Positions 1-8,910 of a stretch of 64,000 nucleotides of DNA are shown in pieces. Where the stretch lies: positions 1,791,110-1,855,109 of the forward strand of contig NZ_CP123991.1 in the NCBI RefSeq assembly GCF_029919255.1. Reading direction: 5' to 3'. How positions within the stretch are numbered: position 1 is the first letter of the stretch; each line of letters starts with the position of its first letter. Source of the stretch: a cyanobacterium endosymbiont of Epithemia clementina EcSB. GTDB taxonomy: Bacteria; Cyanobacteriota; Cyanobacteriia; Cyanobacteriales; Microcystaceae. The position numbers were made by a program, and so were the translations under genes. The notes beneath the pieces are model-generated. The model was not told where the DNA came from. It worked only from the letters and a program-made list of their open reading frames with translations, and did not search any database.

Positions 1-1
1 T

Positions 2-673
2 TGTCTATATTTTACAGGCAGCAGGGGCGGATGGATTGGCATGATAGCCTTGTTAGTCGTCTTTATGTTATTGCTTTTCTTGTGGTTTTGGGAGCTTATA
101 CCTAATTTCTGGCGTAAGTGGCTATTAACTCTAGTATTAGGAGGATTTACAGGATTTATTCTGGTTGCGGTGATGACGGTAGAACCTTTACGGTTACGAG
201 TTATGAGTATTTTCGCTGGACGTGAAGATAGTAGTAATAATTTTCGTATGAACGTTTGGATGGGAGTGATCGATATGATCCGAGATTATCCCCTCACTGG
301 TATTGGTCCGGGAAATGGGGCTTTTAATATTGTTTATCCTCGTTATATGAGTCCTAAATATAGTGCTTTGAGTGCTTATTCTATCTTCCTGGAAACTGCA
401 GTAGAAATGGGATTAATTGGCTTAGGAATTTTTCTTTGGTTAATTGTGGTTACTCTTAATCAAGGGGTTCAACAAATGCAACGGTTACGTTTTAAACATA
501 ACACCCAAGGCTTTTGGTTAATAGCGGCGGTCGCTGCTATGGCTGGTATTTTAGCTCAAGGATTAGTCGATACAGTTTGGTATCGTCCTCAAGTTAATAC
601 CTTGTGGTGGTTTGTCGTGGCTTTGATTGCTAGTCAGTATCAATTTCAAACAAAAGAACAAGCAATAAAATAA
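2..673 (+). CDS. IctB-family / O-antigen ligase-like membrane protein (3' part)
   Basis: The gene enters from the left edge: codons before the first ATG (position 41) are open and read CLYFTGSRGGWIG, which fits the conserved segment of the cyanobacterial IctB family (Wzy_C/O-antigen ligase domain). About 223 C-terminal residues are visible, with several hydrophobic segments (roughly residues 14-30, 40-62, 150-170 and 175-210) and a large polar loop containing RMNVWMGVIDMIRDYPLTGIGPGN, typical of Wzy_C ligases. IctB was first described as a putative bicarbonate transporter, but the domain is that of polymer ligases, so the biochemical role is open. A strong hairpin follows about 90 bases after the stop. 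The product is a plasma-membrane protein; the exact substrate cannot be told from sequence. Confidence 0.8.
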   Translation, partial: CLYFTGSRGGWIGMIALLVVFMLLLFLWFWELIPNFWRKWLLTLVLGGFTGFILVAVMTVEPLRLRVMSIFAGREDSSNNFRMNVWMGVIDMIRDYPLTGIGPGNGAFNIVYPRYMSPKYSALSAYSIFLETAVEMGLIGLGIFLWLIVVTLNQGVQQMQRLRFKHNTQGFWLIAAVAAMAGILAQGLVDTVWYRPQVNTLWWFVVALIASQYQFQTKEQAIK

Positions 674-761
674 TTCAAGAGAAGTTACTTTATCGCCGTC
701 TGTCCAGTGAACACCATCTATAGGACACTTACTACTATTGAACAAGTTTTTTAAAACTCGC

Positions 762-820
762 AAACAATTATGCTGGCTTGGCTAGAGACTTCGTAGATAG
801 CCAAGTCAGCATAATTGTTT
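762..820 (+). terminator. 22-bp hairpin after the IctB-like gene
   Basis: Arms at 762-783 and 799-820 are complementary over 22 bp with one G:T-type mismatch and a 15-base loop. The right arm ends in GTTT and is followed by TTTG, so it can act as an intrinsic terminator for the gene ending at 673. Confidence 0.6.
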
Positions 821-999
821 TTTGTCAACACTCTTATAAATTCGGTATTTCATGTTTGTTATTAGCAAAAATAAATTCTAGAATAAATTTATAAATACGT
901 TCTAAGAACCATTAAAAGTATCAACTCTGCTTTTTATGTCAACACTCCTCATACAGACGAAGAGCGGGGGGGTTAACCTTGGTAAGCAAAGTTTTTCGA

Positions 1000-1480
1000 C
1001 CCAGTGACACTTATTAAAATGTCATATTCAGAGTTAGACAAATAGAAGAAGTGCTTTTCGATCTATGAAAGCTAATAGTTCTCAACAAGAAATCTCTCTA
1101 CTTCTAAACTATTTCGTTCCGGGCGTGATTCGATGACTCTTATATTCTATAACTACTATTGCTCATTCATATGTGTCTTTCAAAATTTTACGAGTTAATC
1201 TATCTTTTTTTCTCCTTTGCCATTCGTTCTCGATGCCGTTCAATTTTAGGGAATAAGAATATAACTATTTTTTATGAGTCTGCTTAACTCTTTTTCGCTC
1301 TCTTCTTTCAGATCAGCTACAAGTTACAGCTGACCTGAGATTAATGCACTATTTGTCTAGATTATCAAAATATTTTTCCTACAGCTTCGCGGAGCATTCC
1401 ATAATCTTATTAATCCAAATTTGTTCCATCGATGAATTGTTGTACAAACTGTTTTTAAATAGATGGCAGTATTCTCCATT
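1000..1480 (-). pseudogene. probable helix-turn-helix / IS630-type transposase relic
   Basis: On the minus strand, fragments in shifting frames resemble IS630-like helix-turn-helix transposases: TTIHRWNKFGLIRLWNAPRS is like the 'W.. GL .L ...PRSGR' end of their DNA-binding domain. It is followed by SLKLNGIENEWQRRKKIDLL and later by RPERNSLEVERFLVENY. Several stops and frame changes separate the pieces. The match is from memory of family patterns; a profile search would be needed to fix the family. Confidence 0.35.
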
Positions 1481-1799
1481 TACTGCTCAATGGCTCACAA
1501 GTTCACTACACTAGCTCTATCATTTTGTTCTTCGAGGAGCTTTTTTAACTTGACTTGGATGAAGTAAAATTCTTCCCTACCCTGACTTTATAAATACTCT
1601 TAAAGAAGAAGACGACATCAACCAATCAAAGTTTTTATGATTAAATCTGTCAGAATATTATGATATTTGTTTGTGGTGATTGTTTTTAACGCTGTATTGG
1701 TATTTCAGTATAGTGCTACTTGTTTATGCCTAACTACTTAGGAAAAATAATTTCATTCAACCCTTCTAGAAATGAAAAGAGTAATCACCCTTCTGTCAT

Positions 1800-2147
1800 C
1801 AGAAAATGGGGGTATGAGCTCCGTCGTAGAAATATAACCTTATATTAAAATATAAAATGGTTGATCGACTCACCCGAGACGATAAATTTGGATAGCCTTT
1901 AGAGCCGAGTTCAGTTAAACGGCGGACCAGACAAATAAATAGATCGGGAAAAGAGGATAGACAAATGAGTATAAGCATCTCTGGAATCAAAAAATACAGG
2001 AACTCTCCCATTAGAGATTTCAACACATAAAAACTGCAGTGCTTGCGAGGATAGTCTGTGGAGCGAACATCAGTCCATCTCCTCGCGGGTAGAGGCAGTT
2101 GTATCGAAGCAGAAACCTAATCCGTGAGGCTTAAGAATCACAGTCAT
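1800..2147 (-). pseudogene. decayed gene divergent from thiO-thiG, unidentified
   Basis: A minus-strand reading starts at the ATG at 2147 (MTVILKPHGLGFCFDTTA), meets a TGA at about 2072, and then coding-like text continues in other frames (VLKSLMGE, VPVFFDSRDAYTHLSI, LVRRLTELGSKGYPNLSSR). The pieces look like one protein broken by frameshifts. I do not recognise the family. Its start lies 67 bases from the thiO-thiG start, so the two were once divergently transcribed. Confidence 0.35.
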
Positions 2148-2214
2148 CTTACTGTAAGTTAGGATTTCAAACTCTATAATTAAGTAAAGAAGGGGTGAAA
2201 TTACGGAATAACAC

Positions 2215-4251
2215 ATGAACCCAACCAACAACATTCTTATTATTGGCGGTGGCATTATTGGCTTGTCCATCGCTGTTGATCTTAAACTAAAAGGCGCGTC
2301 TGTCACCCTCCTCAACCGCAATTTTTCCCAAACGGCAAGCCAAGCAGCTGCGGGAATGTTGGCCCCCCATGCAGAAGCCATAACTCCAGGCCCTTTTTTA
2401 AATTTATGTATTAAGTCTCGCTGGCTATACCCTGAATGGGTTCGCAAAATTCAAGATCTTACTGGACTCGATCTAGGATACAATCCTTGCGGTATCATGG
2501 CTCCTGTCTATGAGTTACCCTCCGAGGATTTGCACAATACCGCTAGCGCCCAGTGGTTAGACAAAACTGCCATTCGTTTCCATCAACCAGGGTTAGGAAA
2601 TGATGTCGTTGGAGGATGGTGGTATCCTGAAGATGGTCAAGTAGACAACTGCAAAGTGATGGAAGCTCTGGGCAAAGCAGCCCAGCAATTAGGCATTAAC
2701 ATCCGCAATGGAGTGACTGTTCAAACTATTCAACAAAAACAAGGCAAGGTGACTAGTGTTTTAACGACTGAGGGAGAAATTAAAGCGGAAATTTATGTAC
2801 TCGCTAGTGGATCTTGGTCCAGTCAAATTCTTCCCTTGCCTGTACGTCCAGTAAAGGGACAAATGTTGTCTGTCACCATGCCCCGACAACCCAAAGAACC
2901 CTTTTCTTTACAACGGGTGTTATATGGTCCAGCTACCTACCTTGTCCCCCGACGTAATGGTCGTTTAATTATTGGCGCAACCTCTGAAGAAGTAGGTTGG
3001 ACTCCCCAAAATACCCCTCAAGGTATTGAAACTTTACTAACTAGGGCGATCCGACTTTATCCTGAATTAGCTAATTGGCCAATTCAGGAATTTTGGTGGG
3101 GCTACCGCCCGGGAACTCCGGATGAATTGCCCATTTTAGGTAAAAGTTCTTGTGATAATCTCATTTTAGCCACAGGGCATTGTCGTAATGGTATTTTACT
3201 AGCTCCTATAACCGCCTCCTTAATTAGTAATTTGATTATTAACCAGAAGTCTGACCCTATTCTCGATGCTTTTCGAAGCGATCGTTTCTACAGTCGACCT
3301 ACTCCTACTCCTACTCCTACTCCTACTCCTACTCCTACTCCTACTCCGTTAAGTATGACAGCTTTTAATCCAATTTCTCCAACTCCCCTCAATGGAACTA
3401 ACGGCTCATTATCCTATCGCGAACTTTCTTCCCCTACCCACGATGACTTGATGATTGCCGGACGCAACTTTCACTCACGTTTAATGACAGGAACAGGGAA
3501 ATATCCTAACATTGCAAGTATGCAAAACAGTGTGGCTGCTAGTGGTTGCCAAATTGTGACTGTCGCTGTTAGACGGGTACAAACTAAAGCTCCTGGACAT
3601 GAAGGGTTGGCCGAAGCCTTAGACTGGAGCAAAACCTGGATGTTGCCCAATACTGCAGGGTGTAAAACAGCTCAAGAAGCTGTCCGAGTGGCTAGGTTAG
3701 GACGAGAAATGGCGAAATTATTGGGACAAGAAGATAATAACTTTGTCAAGCTAGAAGTCATCCCAGATACTAAATATTTACTACCTGATCCCATCGGGAC
3801 TTTGCAAGCAGCTGAAATCTTAGTCAAAGAAGGGTTTGCAGTACTTCCCTATATTAACGCCGATCCTCTATTAGCAAAACGTCTTGAAGAGATAGGATGT
3901 GCTACGGTAATGCCCTTAGGTTCTCCCATTGGTTCGGGTCAGGGTATTCGCAACGAAGCTAACATCACTATTATTATCCAAGAAGCAAAAGTCCCCGTAG
4001 TAGTCGATGCTGGGATAAGAACCCCCAGTGAAGCAGCAAAAGCGATGGAATTAGGAGCTGATGCAGTGTTAATTAATAGTGCGATTGCCTTGGCTAAAAA
4101 TCCCGTGGAGATGGCAAAGGCAATGGGGATGGCAACTGAGGCTGGACGTTTAGCTTATTTAGGAGGTCGTATTCCTGTTAAAGAATATGCTAGTGCTAGT
4201 TCTCCTTTGACAGGAACCATCGATAGCCAAAAGTTATCACTAACTAGGTGA
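2215..4251 (+). CDS. thiO-thiG: bifunctional glycine oxidase ThiO / thiazole synthase ThiG
   Basis: A 678-residue fusion for the thiazole branch of thiamine synthesis. Residues 1-360 are a ThiO FAD-dependent glycine oxidase: Rossmann motif [12 protein letters not shown] near residues 8-19, and the C-terminal [11 protein letters not shown] signature of the D-amino-acid oxidase family. ThiO makes the dehydroglycine consumed by ThiG. Residues about 395-678 are ThiG, which condenses dehydroglycine, deoxyxylulose phosphate and ThiS thiocarboxylate. The KLEVIPD segment carries the Schiff-base lysine, and PLGSPIGSG and [11 protein letters not shown] form the phosphate-binding end of the barrel. The two halves are joined by a Thr-Pro linker, (TP)8 at residues 363-378, encoded by an ACTCCT microsatellite. 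The fusion is common in cyanobacteria. No thiS or other thi gene is adjacent. A perfect hairpin overlaps the stop codon. Confidence 0.95.
   Translation: MNPTNNILIIGGGIIGLSIAVDLKLKGASVTLLNRNFSQTASQAAAGMLAPHAEAITPGPFLNLCIKSRWLYPEWVRKIQDLTGLDLGYNPCGIMAPVYELPSEDLHNTASAQWLDKTAIRFHQPGLGNDVVGGWWYPEDGQVDNCKVMEALGKAAQQLGINIRNGVTVQTIQQKQGKVTSVLTTEGEIKAEIYVLASGSWSSQILPLPVRPVKGQMLSVTMPRQPKEPFSLQRVLYGPATYLVPRRNGRLIIGATSEEVGWTPQNTPQGIETLLTRAIRLYPELANWPIQEFWWGYRPGTPDELPILGKSSCDNLILATGHCRNGILLAPITASLISNLIINQKSDPILDAFRSDRFYSRPTPTPTPTPTPTPTPTPLSMTAFNPISPTPLNGTNGSLSYRELSSPTHDDLMIAGRNFHSRLMTGTGKYPNIASMQNSVAASGCQIVTVAVRRVQTKAPGHEGLAEALDWSKTWMLPNTAGCKTAQEAVRVARLGREMAKLLGQEDNNFVKLEVIPDTKYLLPDPIGTLQAAEILVKEGFAVLPYINADPLLAKRLEEIGCATVMPLGSPIGSGQGIRNEANITIIIQEAKVPVVVDAGIRTPSEAAKAMELGADAVLINSAIALAKNPVEMAKAMGMATEAGRLAYLGGRIPVKEYASASSPLTGTIDSQKLSLTR
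3298..3348 (+). repeat. ACTCCT hexanucleotide microsatellite in the thiO-thiG linker
   Basis: Seven perfect ACTCCT units plus one ACTCCG encode eight Thr-Pro pairs between the two enzyme domains. Because the unit is a multiple of three, copy-number change alters linker length without a frameshift. Confidence 0.9.
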
Positions 4252-4283
4252 TACGTCTGCGCGACGAGTCGCGCAGACGTATC
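4250..4283 (+). terminator. perfect hairpin overlapping the thiO-thiG stop
   Basis: GATACGTCTGCGCGAC at 4250-4265 pairs with its exact reverse complement ending at 4283, giving a GC-rich stem of about 15 bp with a tight loop. The first base lies inside the TGA stop. There is no T-run, so it may act as an mRNA 3'-end stabiliser as well as a terminator. Confidence 0.55.
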
Positions 4284-5428
4284 CCATCGAGATACCTCCA
4301 CAGTAAGCACGGCCGACTATCCATCGGCTGTAAATACATCGTTTTTAAACCACCAGAGAAACTTTTTTACTCACTTTAAGCTTTTTAACGTTATTAATTG
4401 TGTAGCTGGCTTAACGTAGGGACGCATATCTCTACTGACTAGAGCAGTGGTTTTTTTTTCTTTGTATTTCCTAGCCTGTTTTCATGTATCAATTAGACTT
4501 ATTCTATTCCAGCTTTTCTAGCTTCGTTGTCAAGTCCTTAGTGTACTGTCATCCCGATGCTAAAACATTGCGGTGGTTGTTCTCCTACAGTTCGATACTT
4601 TCTACTCGTTTATAGCGCGAGGCCTCCCGTTTAGAAGCTAATAGAACAAAAAGTTTAGTTTTCATGATGGATGATTCTGATTTTTCTAAAAGACTAAAAT
4701 CTAGACAAATGCAACATAAATTTTATAAACCGTGAACCCCCGGGGGTTCACGGTTTATAAAACAGTATAAATTTTTACTATTTTAGTCCTTATCTTTTTG
4801 ATAGACAATATAGTTATTTTTTAAACTTTATACTTCGGACGCAGAAGTTTTCTTGAAAGAAAAAGTTTTTAACAAACAAATGAAAGACACGATAACAAAT
4901 TATATTGTCGAACAAGTAATTTTAATAAAAACGTAATTGTTACTTTATATAAACACACGGTTGTTATTCTCAACATCTAAGTTAAAGTGCGACAATATTA
5001 ACGCTTATATGAAATCGTAATTGCCAATAATCAAGAATAGGATTATCGTTGAAAAATAGTAGTATCTAATGAGTTTAACCAATGTATGTACTCCTAGTAA
5101 TTCATACAAATTAGTTAAATAATAACTAAAGTTAACACCACACCAATTTTACAATTACTTTTTTTAAACCCTTTTTACATCTTCTAATTGATTTAGATGT
5201 TAGTTACAAGCAACTTATCTAAAAAGATTCTAAACTATCAAAGCTAACCATATCTTTCTCGAAACAAAGCATTTTTATATTTACTATAATTGATATTTTA
5301 TGGAGGTTTAAAAAATCAGAACAACTAATAATATAGATGAAAAGTAAAAGATTTTTAGGCACTAGTTTGTAATAGAGTGTTTACTGATTTCTAACAACCT
5401 AAAAACTTTCTATTCTTATTATTTAGAT
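4252..5428. other. 1.2-kb AT-rich gap between thiO-thiG and hemJ
   Basis: Apart from the hairpin at its left edge and the perfect palindrome at 4721-4762, I see no gene, RNA gene or recognisable relic. The stretch from about 4760 to 5400 is very AT-rich with stops in all frames. Confidence 0.6.
4721..4762. repeat. 42-bp perfect palindrome
   Basis: Positions 4721-4741 and 4742-4762 are exact reverse complements with no spacer. The centre is ACCCCCGGGGGT and the outer ends are TTTTATAAA. It lies in relic DNA about 470 bases after thiO-thiG and about 670 bases beyond the 3' end of hemJ, so it is too far to be an obvious terminator for either. Confidence 0.85.
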
Positions 5429-5995
5429 TTATTTTTTTCTCGGACCTTCTATTTTTTCTTGATTAAGACGACGTTTTTTGGCATAAAATTGAATTGAAGC
5501 AGTTGTTGCAATAATAAGAGTGAAAACTAAAAAAGTAGTTAGGTCTAAGGGTAAATTTTTTTTAAAAACTGCTAGTAAAACAATTATGACCAATAATATG
5601 GTTGGAGCTTCATTGAAAGCGCGAAACTGTTGACCTGTCCATTGACATTTTTCCTTTTCCAACTGTTTCATAATCCAGCCACAAAAAAAATGATAAGCTA
5701 AAAGCAGGGCGACAAAAGCTAACTTAATATGTAACCATCTTAATTTTAAAATTTCAGGGTTTGTAAAAATCAAACCAATAGCCATAGTCACTGTCACGAT
5801 CATTCCTGGTGTGGTGATGATCTTATAGAGACGTTTCTCCATAATTTCGTATTGAGTTTTAAGGATCGTTTGAGCAGGTTCAGGTTGTTGAGAAGCCTCC
5901 GCATGATAGACAAACAAACGGACTAAATAAAATAACCCTGCAAACCAAACCACAATACCAATAAGATGAAAGGCTTTGAACCAGAAATACATCAT
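5429..5995 (-). CDS. hemJ: protoporphyrinogen IX oxidase HemJ
   Basis: A small polytopic membrane protein of the HemJ (UPF0093) family, which oxidises protoporphyrinogen IX to protoporphyrin IX in heme and chlorophyll synthesis in most cyanobacteria. The N-terminus YFWFKAFHLIGIVVWFAGLF with its histidine, then LVRLFVYHAEA, EIMEKRLYKIITTPGM and HIKLAFVALLLAYHFFCGW, are the conserved family blocks; four to five membrane segments are visible. An in-frame TTG lies at 6010, but family members begin just before YFWFKAFHLI, so the ATG at 5995 (188 residues) is preferred. No clear Shine-Dalgarno site is seen. The C-terminal tail is short and basic. It stands alone, with long non-coding DNA on its 3' side. 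Confidence 0.9.
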   Translation of the reverse strand: MMYFWFKAFHLIGIVVWFAGLFYLVRLFVYHAEASQQPEPAQTILKTQYEIMEKRLYKIITTPGMIVTVTMAIGLIFTNPEILKLRWLHIKLAFVALLLAYHFFCGWIMKQLEKEKCQWTGQQFRAFNEAPTILLVIIVLLAVFKKNLPLDLTTFLVFTLIIATTASIQFYAKKRRLNQEKIEGPRKK

Positions 5996-6353
5996 AATAC
6001 TTGTTGACAATGATATAAATTGAAACTAATTATTAATTGTGAGTGTATCGAATTCTCTGAGAGGTTTCTCAAAATACTCAACAAAAATTTATCGAAGATC
6101 TTAGATAACTTTTGAGACAATCTGTCTTCTTAGTACAAGATACTTGGTTTTCCAATATCTCAAAGGCAAAATCTGTTTCTGATACCAGATCTACTTTTGC
6201 AAGGAGCGGAGCAAATCATTGCCTATTTCCCATCAGGTAGACTCTGCAAGTAGACTGTATTTAGTTGACTTTAGACAAAACCTATAGTGACTTAAGACGA
6301 TCTTGAACTAGCTATAATCTAGAGGGACAATCGAGGAGTGAAACGGAACATAG
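5996..6353. other. divergent intergenic region hemJ / squalene-hopene cyclase
   Basis: 358 bases that should hold the promoters of both divergent genes. A candidate for the cyclase side is listed separately. Nothing else is recognised. Confidence 0.5.
6288..6318 (+). promoter_or_regulatory. candidate sigma-70-type promoter for squalene-hopene cyclase
   Basis: TATAAT at 6313-6318 is a perfect -10 hexamer 36 bases before the start codon, with a TGACTT-like -35 at 6288-6293 (19-base spacing). Prediction by eye only. Confidence 0.35.
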
Positions 6354-8285
6354 ATGCAGATACAAGAGAGTGTGTCATCGGTCGAAATTAACCCCTTCAA
6401 CCTTAGCCAGGCTATCATAGCCAGCCAAAACTATTTACTTTCCCTACAATATCCTGACGGGTATTGGTGGGGGGAACTTGAATCGAATATTACTCTAACA
6501 GCCGAAACTGTTCTACTTCATAAAATTTGGGGAACTGAAACAACTCTTCCCCTCCATAAAGTGGAAACCTATCTCCGTCGTCAACAAAATGAACAGGGAG
6601 GATGGGAACTTTTTTATGGTGACGGTGGAGAAATTAGTACTTCTGTTGAGGCTTATATGGCCTTGCGTTTGTTAGGAGTTTCTCAAGAAGATCCTGCATT
6701 AATTCGAGCTAAGGACTTTATTCTTAGCAAAGGGGGTATTAGTAAAACCAGAATTTTTACCAAGTTTCATTTAGCTTTAATAGGCTGTTATGACTGGCGA
6801 GGAATTCCTTCTATTCCTCCTTGGATTATATTATTTCCTAATAATTTTTTCTTCAATATTTATGAGATGTCTAGTTGGGCTAGAGAAAGTACAGTTCCTT
6901 TATTAATTGTCTTTGATGAAAAGCCTATTTTCCAGATTGAGCCAGCTTTTACGCTCAATGAGCTATATACCGAGGGGATTACAAATGTCAAATACATTTT
7001 GCCTAGTAATAAAAATTGGTCGGATATTTTTCTGATATTAGATAAAATATTTAAATGGAGTAGAAAAAATAATTTAGTTCCCTTTTATCAAAAAAGTATT
7101 CAAGCCTCAGAACAATGGATTTTAAAGCATCAACAAGAAAGCGGGGATTGGGGAGGAATTATGCCCCCGATGGTCAACTCATTAATTGCTTTTCGGGTAC
7201 TCAATTATAATGTAGCAGATCCCTGTGTTCAAAGAGGATTTGAAGCCATTGAGCGTTTTTCCATTGAAGAGGAAGAAACCTATCGTGTCCAAGCTTGTGT
7301 GTCTCCTGTTTGGGATACGGGTTGGGCGTTAAGATCTTTAGTGGAATCAGGGTTAAAACCGGATCATCAAGCTTTAGTTAAAGCAAGTGAATGGCTACTC
7401 AATAAACAAGTACTTGACTATGGAGATTGGGCGATTAAAAATTCTCAAGGAAAACCGGGAGGCTGGTCTTTTGAATTTACAAACCGTTTCTATCCAGATA
7501 TTGATGATTCTGGGGTAATAGTAATGGCTTTACATGGCATTAAAATGCCTGATGAAAATCGCAAACAAGCTGCTATTAATCGTTGTGTGGAATGGATGGC
7601 AACTATGCAATGTAAGTCTGGGGGTTGGGCAGCTTTTGATGTAGATAATGATAAAAATTGGATCAATGAGATTCCCTATGGAGATTTAAAAGCCATGATC
7701 GATCCCAATACGGCTGATATCACTGCCAGGGTGTTAGAAATGTTGGGGTCTTGTAGCTTGGAAATGGACGGTGATCGCGTTCAAAAAGCTTTAACTTATT
7801 TAGACAAGGAACAAGAAGCTGATGGTAGCTGGTTTGGACGATGGGGCGTAAATTATATCTATGGAACCAGTGGAGTATTATCTGCTTTAGCGGTCATTGC
7901 TGCGGATACCCATAAACCCCAGATGGAAAAAGCCGTTAACTGGCTAGTCAGTTGTCAGAATACTGATGGAGGATGGGGTGAAACCTGTTGGAGTTATAAT
8001 GACCCTTCCCTCAAAGGAATAGGGGTTAGTACTGCCTCTCAGACCGCTTGGGCCTTAATTGGATTATTGGACACGGGGGAAGCATTAGGAGCCTTTGCCA
8101 TCGATGCTATAAAACGGGGTATTAACTATTTACTAGCGAGCCAAACGGCTGAGGGAACCTGGGAGGAAGCGGAGTTCACTGGAACAGGGTTTCCGTGTCA
8201 TTTCTATATCCGTTATCACCTTTACTGCCATTATTTTCCGTTAATGGCCTTGGGCCGTTATGATAACCTATCATCCCAAATGTAA
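6354..8285 (+). CDS. shc: squalene-hopene cyclase
   Basis: A 643-residue enzyme that cyclises squalene to hopene/hopanol, the first step of hopanoid synthesis; it is a monotopic membrane enzyme. The catalytic DXDD motif is DIDD at residues 382-385, preceded by GGWSFEFTNRFYP. Many QW repeats are visible (for example GGWAAFD, GSWFGRWGVNYIYGT, GGWGETCWSYNDP and GTWEEAEFTGTGFP), as expected of the double alpha-barrel fold. Length matches the family (about 630-650). The C-terminus with YHLYCHYFPLMALGRY is complete. A TATAAT promoter lies upstream and a stem-loop at 8310-8336 follows. Hopanoids stiffen membranes and have been linked to reduced gas permeability in diazotrophs; relevance here is inference. 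Confidence 0.95.
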   Translation: MQIQESVSSVEINPFNLSQAIIASQNYLLSLQYPDGYWWGELESNITLTAETVLLHKIWGTETTLPLHKVETYLRRQQNEQGGWELFYGDGGEISTSVEAYMALRLLGVSQEDPALIRAKDFILSKGGISKTRIFTKFHLALIGCYDWRGIPSIPPWIILFPNNFFFNIYEMSSWARESTVPLLIVFDEKPIFQIEPAFTLNELYTEGITNVKYILPSNKNWSDIFLILDKIFKWSRKNNLVPFYQKSIQASEQWILKHQQESGDWGGIMPPMVNSLIAFRVLNYNVADPCVQRGFEAIERFSIEEEETYRVQACVSPVWDTGWALRSLVESGLKPDHQALVKASEWLLNKQVLDYGDWAIKNSQGKPGGWSFEFTNRFYPDIDDSGVIVMALHGIKMPDENRKQAAINRCVEWMATMQCKSGGWAAFDVDNDKNWINEIPYGDLKAMIDPNTADITARVLEMLGSCSLEMDGDRVQKALTYLDKEQEADGSWFGRWGVNYIYGTSGVLSALAVIAADTHKPQMEKAVNWLVSCQNTDGGWGETCWSYNDPSLKGIGVSTASQTAWALIGLLDTGEALGAFAIDAIKRGINYLLASQTAEGTWEEAEFTGTGFPCHFYIRYHLYCHYFPLMALGRYDNLSSQM

Positions 8286-8309
8286 TCCTTAATGAGAATG
8301 AAGTGGCAA

Positions 8310-8336
8310 GATTAGGTGAGCGATTCTCACCTAATC
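8310..8336 (+). terminator. hairpin after squalene-hopene cyclase
   Basis: GATTAGGTGAG at 8310-8320 pairs perfectly with 8326-8336 around a 5-base loop, 25 bases after the stop codon, followed by ACTTTT. Confidence 0.65.
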
Positions 8337-8358
8337 ACTTTTAAAAACTTCCAAACAC

Positions 8359-8404
8359 CAAATTAAAGTAGAGACAGAAGATTATCTGTCTCTACTTTAA
8401 TTTG
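8359..8404 (-). terminator. 20-bp perfect hairpin at the 3' end of the cyclophilin gene
   Basis: Arms 8359-8378 and 8385-8404 are perfect complements with a 6-base loop. The right arm covers the last codons and the stop of the minus-strand cyclophilin gene. With the hairpin at 8310-8336 it separates two convergent genes. Confidence 0.65.
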
Positions 8405-8910
8405 ACATTTTTTTGTTGAAGTTCGCCACAATCAGTAATAACAACTTTTGCTGTTGTCTGTCCTCCATCAGTTCCGACTTTTTCCATCATTTCTACGATT
8501 TCATATCCTTTGGATACTTTTCCAAAAACGACATGTTTACCATCTAGCCAGTTACAAGCGACAGTACAAATAAAAAATTGAGAGCCATTGGTATCAGGCC
8601 CGGCATTAGCCATAGACAAAATTCCAGGTTCAGTATGCTTGAGTTGAAAGTTTTCATCCTTGAAAGATCCACCATAAATTGATTTACCTCCTGTGCCATC
8701 ACCTCGGGTAAAATCGCCTCCTTGACACATGAAGTTAGGAATGATGCGATGAAAAGTACTATTTTTGTAACCAAAACCTGCTTCTCTAGTGCATAATTGA
8801 CGAAAATTATCAGCGGTTTTAGGGACAACATCAGCAAAGAGTTCAAATTCTATACGGCCAGTCTTCTGTCCATCAATTTCAATATCAAAAAATACAGTTG
8901 GATTCGCCAT
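8392..8910 (-). CDS. cyclophilin-type peptidyl-prolyl cis-trans isomerase
   Basis: A 172-residue single-domain cyclophilin that isomerises X-Pro bonds during protein folding, probably cytosolic since no signal peptide is seen. Family blocks are complete: [20 protein letters not shown] holds the catalytic Arg and the Phe/Met/Gln of the active site, and [20 protein letters not shown] follow. An open reading extends 20 codons further upstream, but the conserved domain begins at [14 protein letters not shown], so the ATG at 8910 is chosen. The stop codon lies within a perfect hairpin. The gene is convergent with squalene-hopene cyclase. Confidence 0.93.
   Translation of the reverse strand: MANPTVFFDIEIDGQKTGRIEFELFADVVPKTADNFRQLCTREAGFGYKNSTFHRIIPNFMCQGGDFTRGDGTGGKSIYGGSFKDENFQLKHTEPGILSMANAGPDTNGSQFFICTVACNWLDGKHVVFGKVSKGYEIVEMMEKVGTDGGQTTAKVVITDCGELQQKNVKLK

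Larger units (their letters stand above)
674..2214. other. 1.5-kb relic region between the IctB-like gene and thiO-thiG
   Basis: No intact gene is seen. Apart from the hairpin at 762-820, the stretch holds two minus-strand relics described separately (about 1000-1480 and 1800-2147). No THI-box riboswitch was recognised before thiO-thiG. Confidence 0.6.

Noticed and set aside
2041-2214. Possible TPP riboswitch before thiO-thiG
   Set aside because: The conserved CUGAGA and ACCUGAU-type segments of the THI box are not present; the region instead holds the start of a divergent relic.
2070-2447. 125-codon minus-strand reading opposite the start of thiO-thiG
   Set aside because: Most of it is the antisense of conserved ThiO codons. 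Only its last 25 codons, outside thiO, look like a real relic, and these are reported separately.
8544-8846. 100-codon minus-strand reading inside the cyclophilin gene
   Set aside because: It is a shifted frame of an intact, conserved gene and has no family features.
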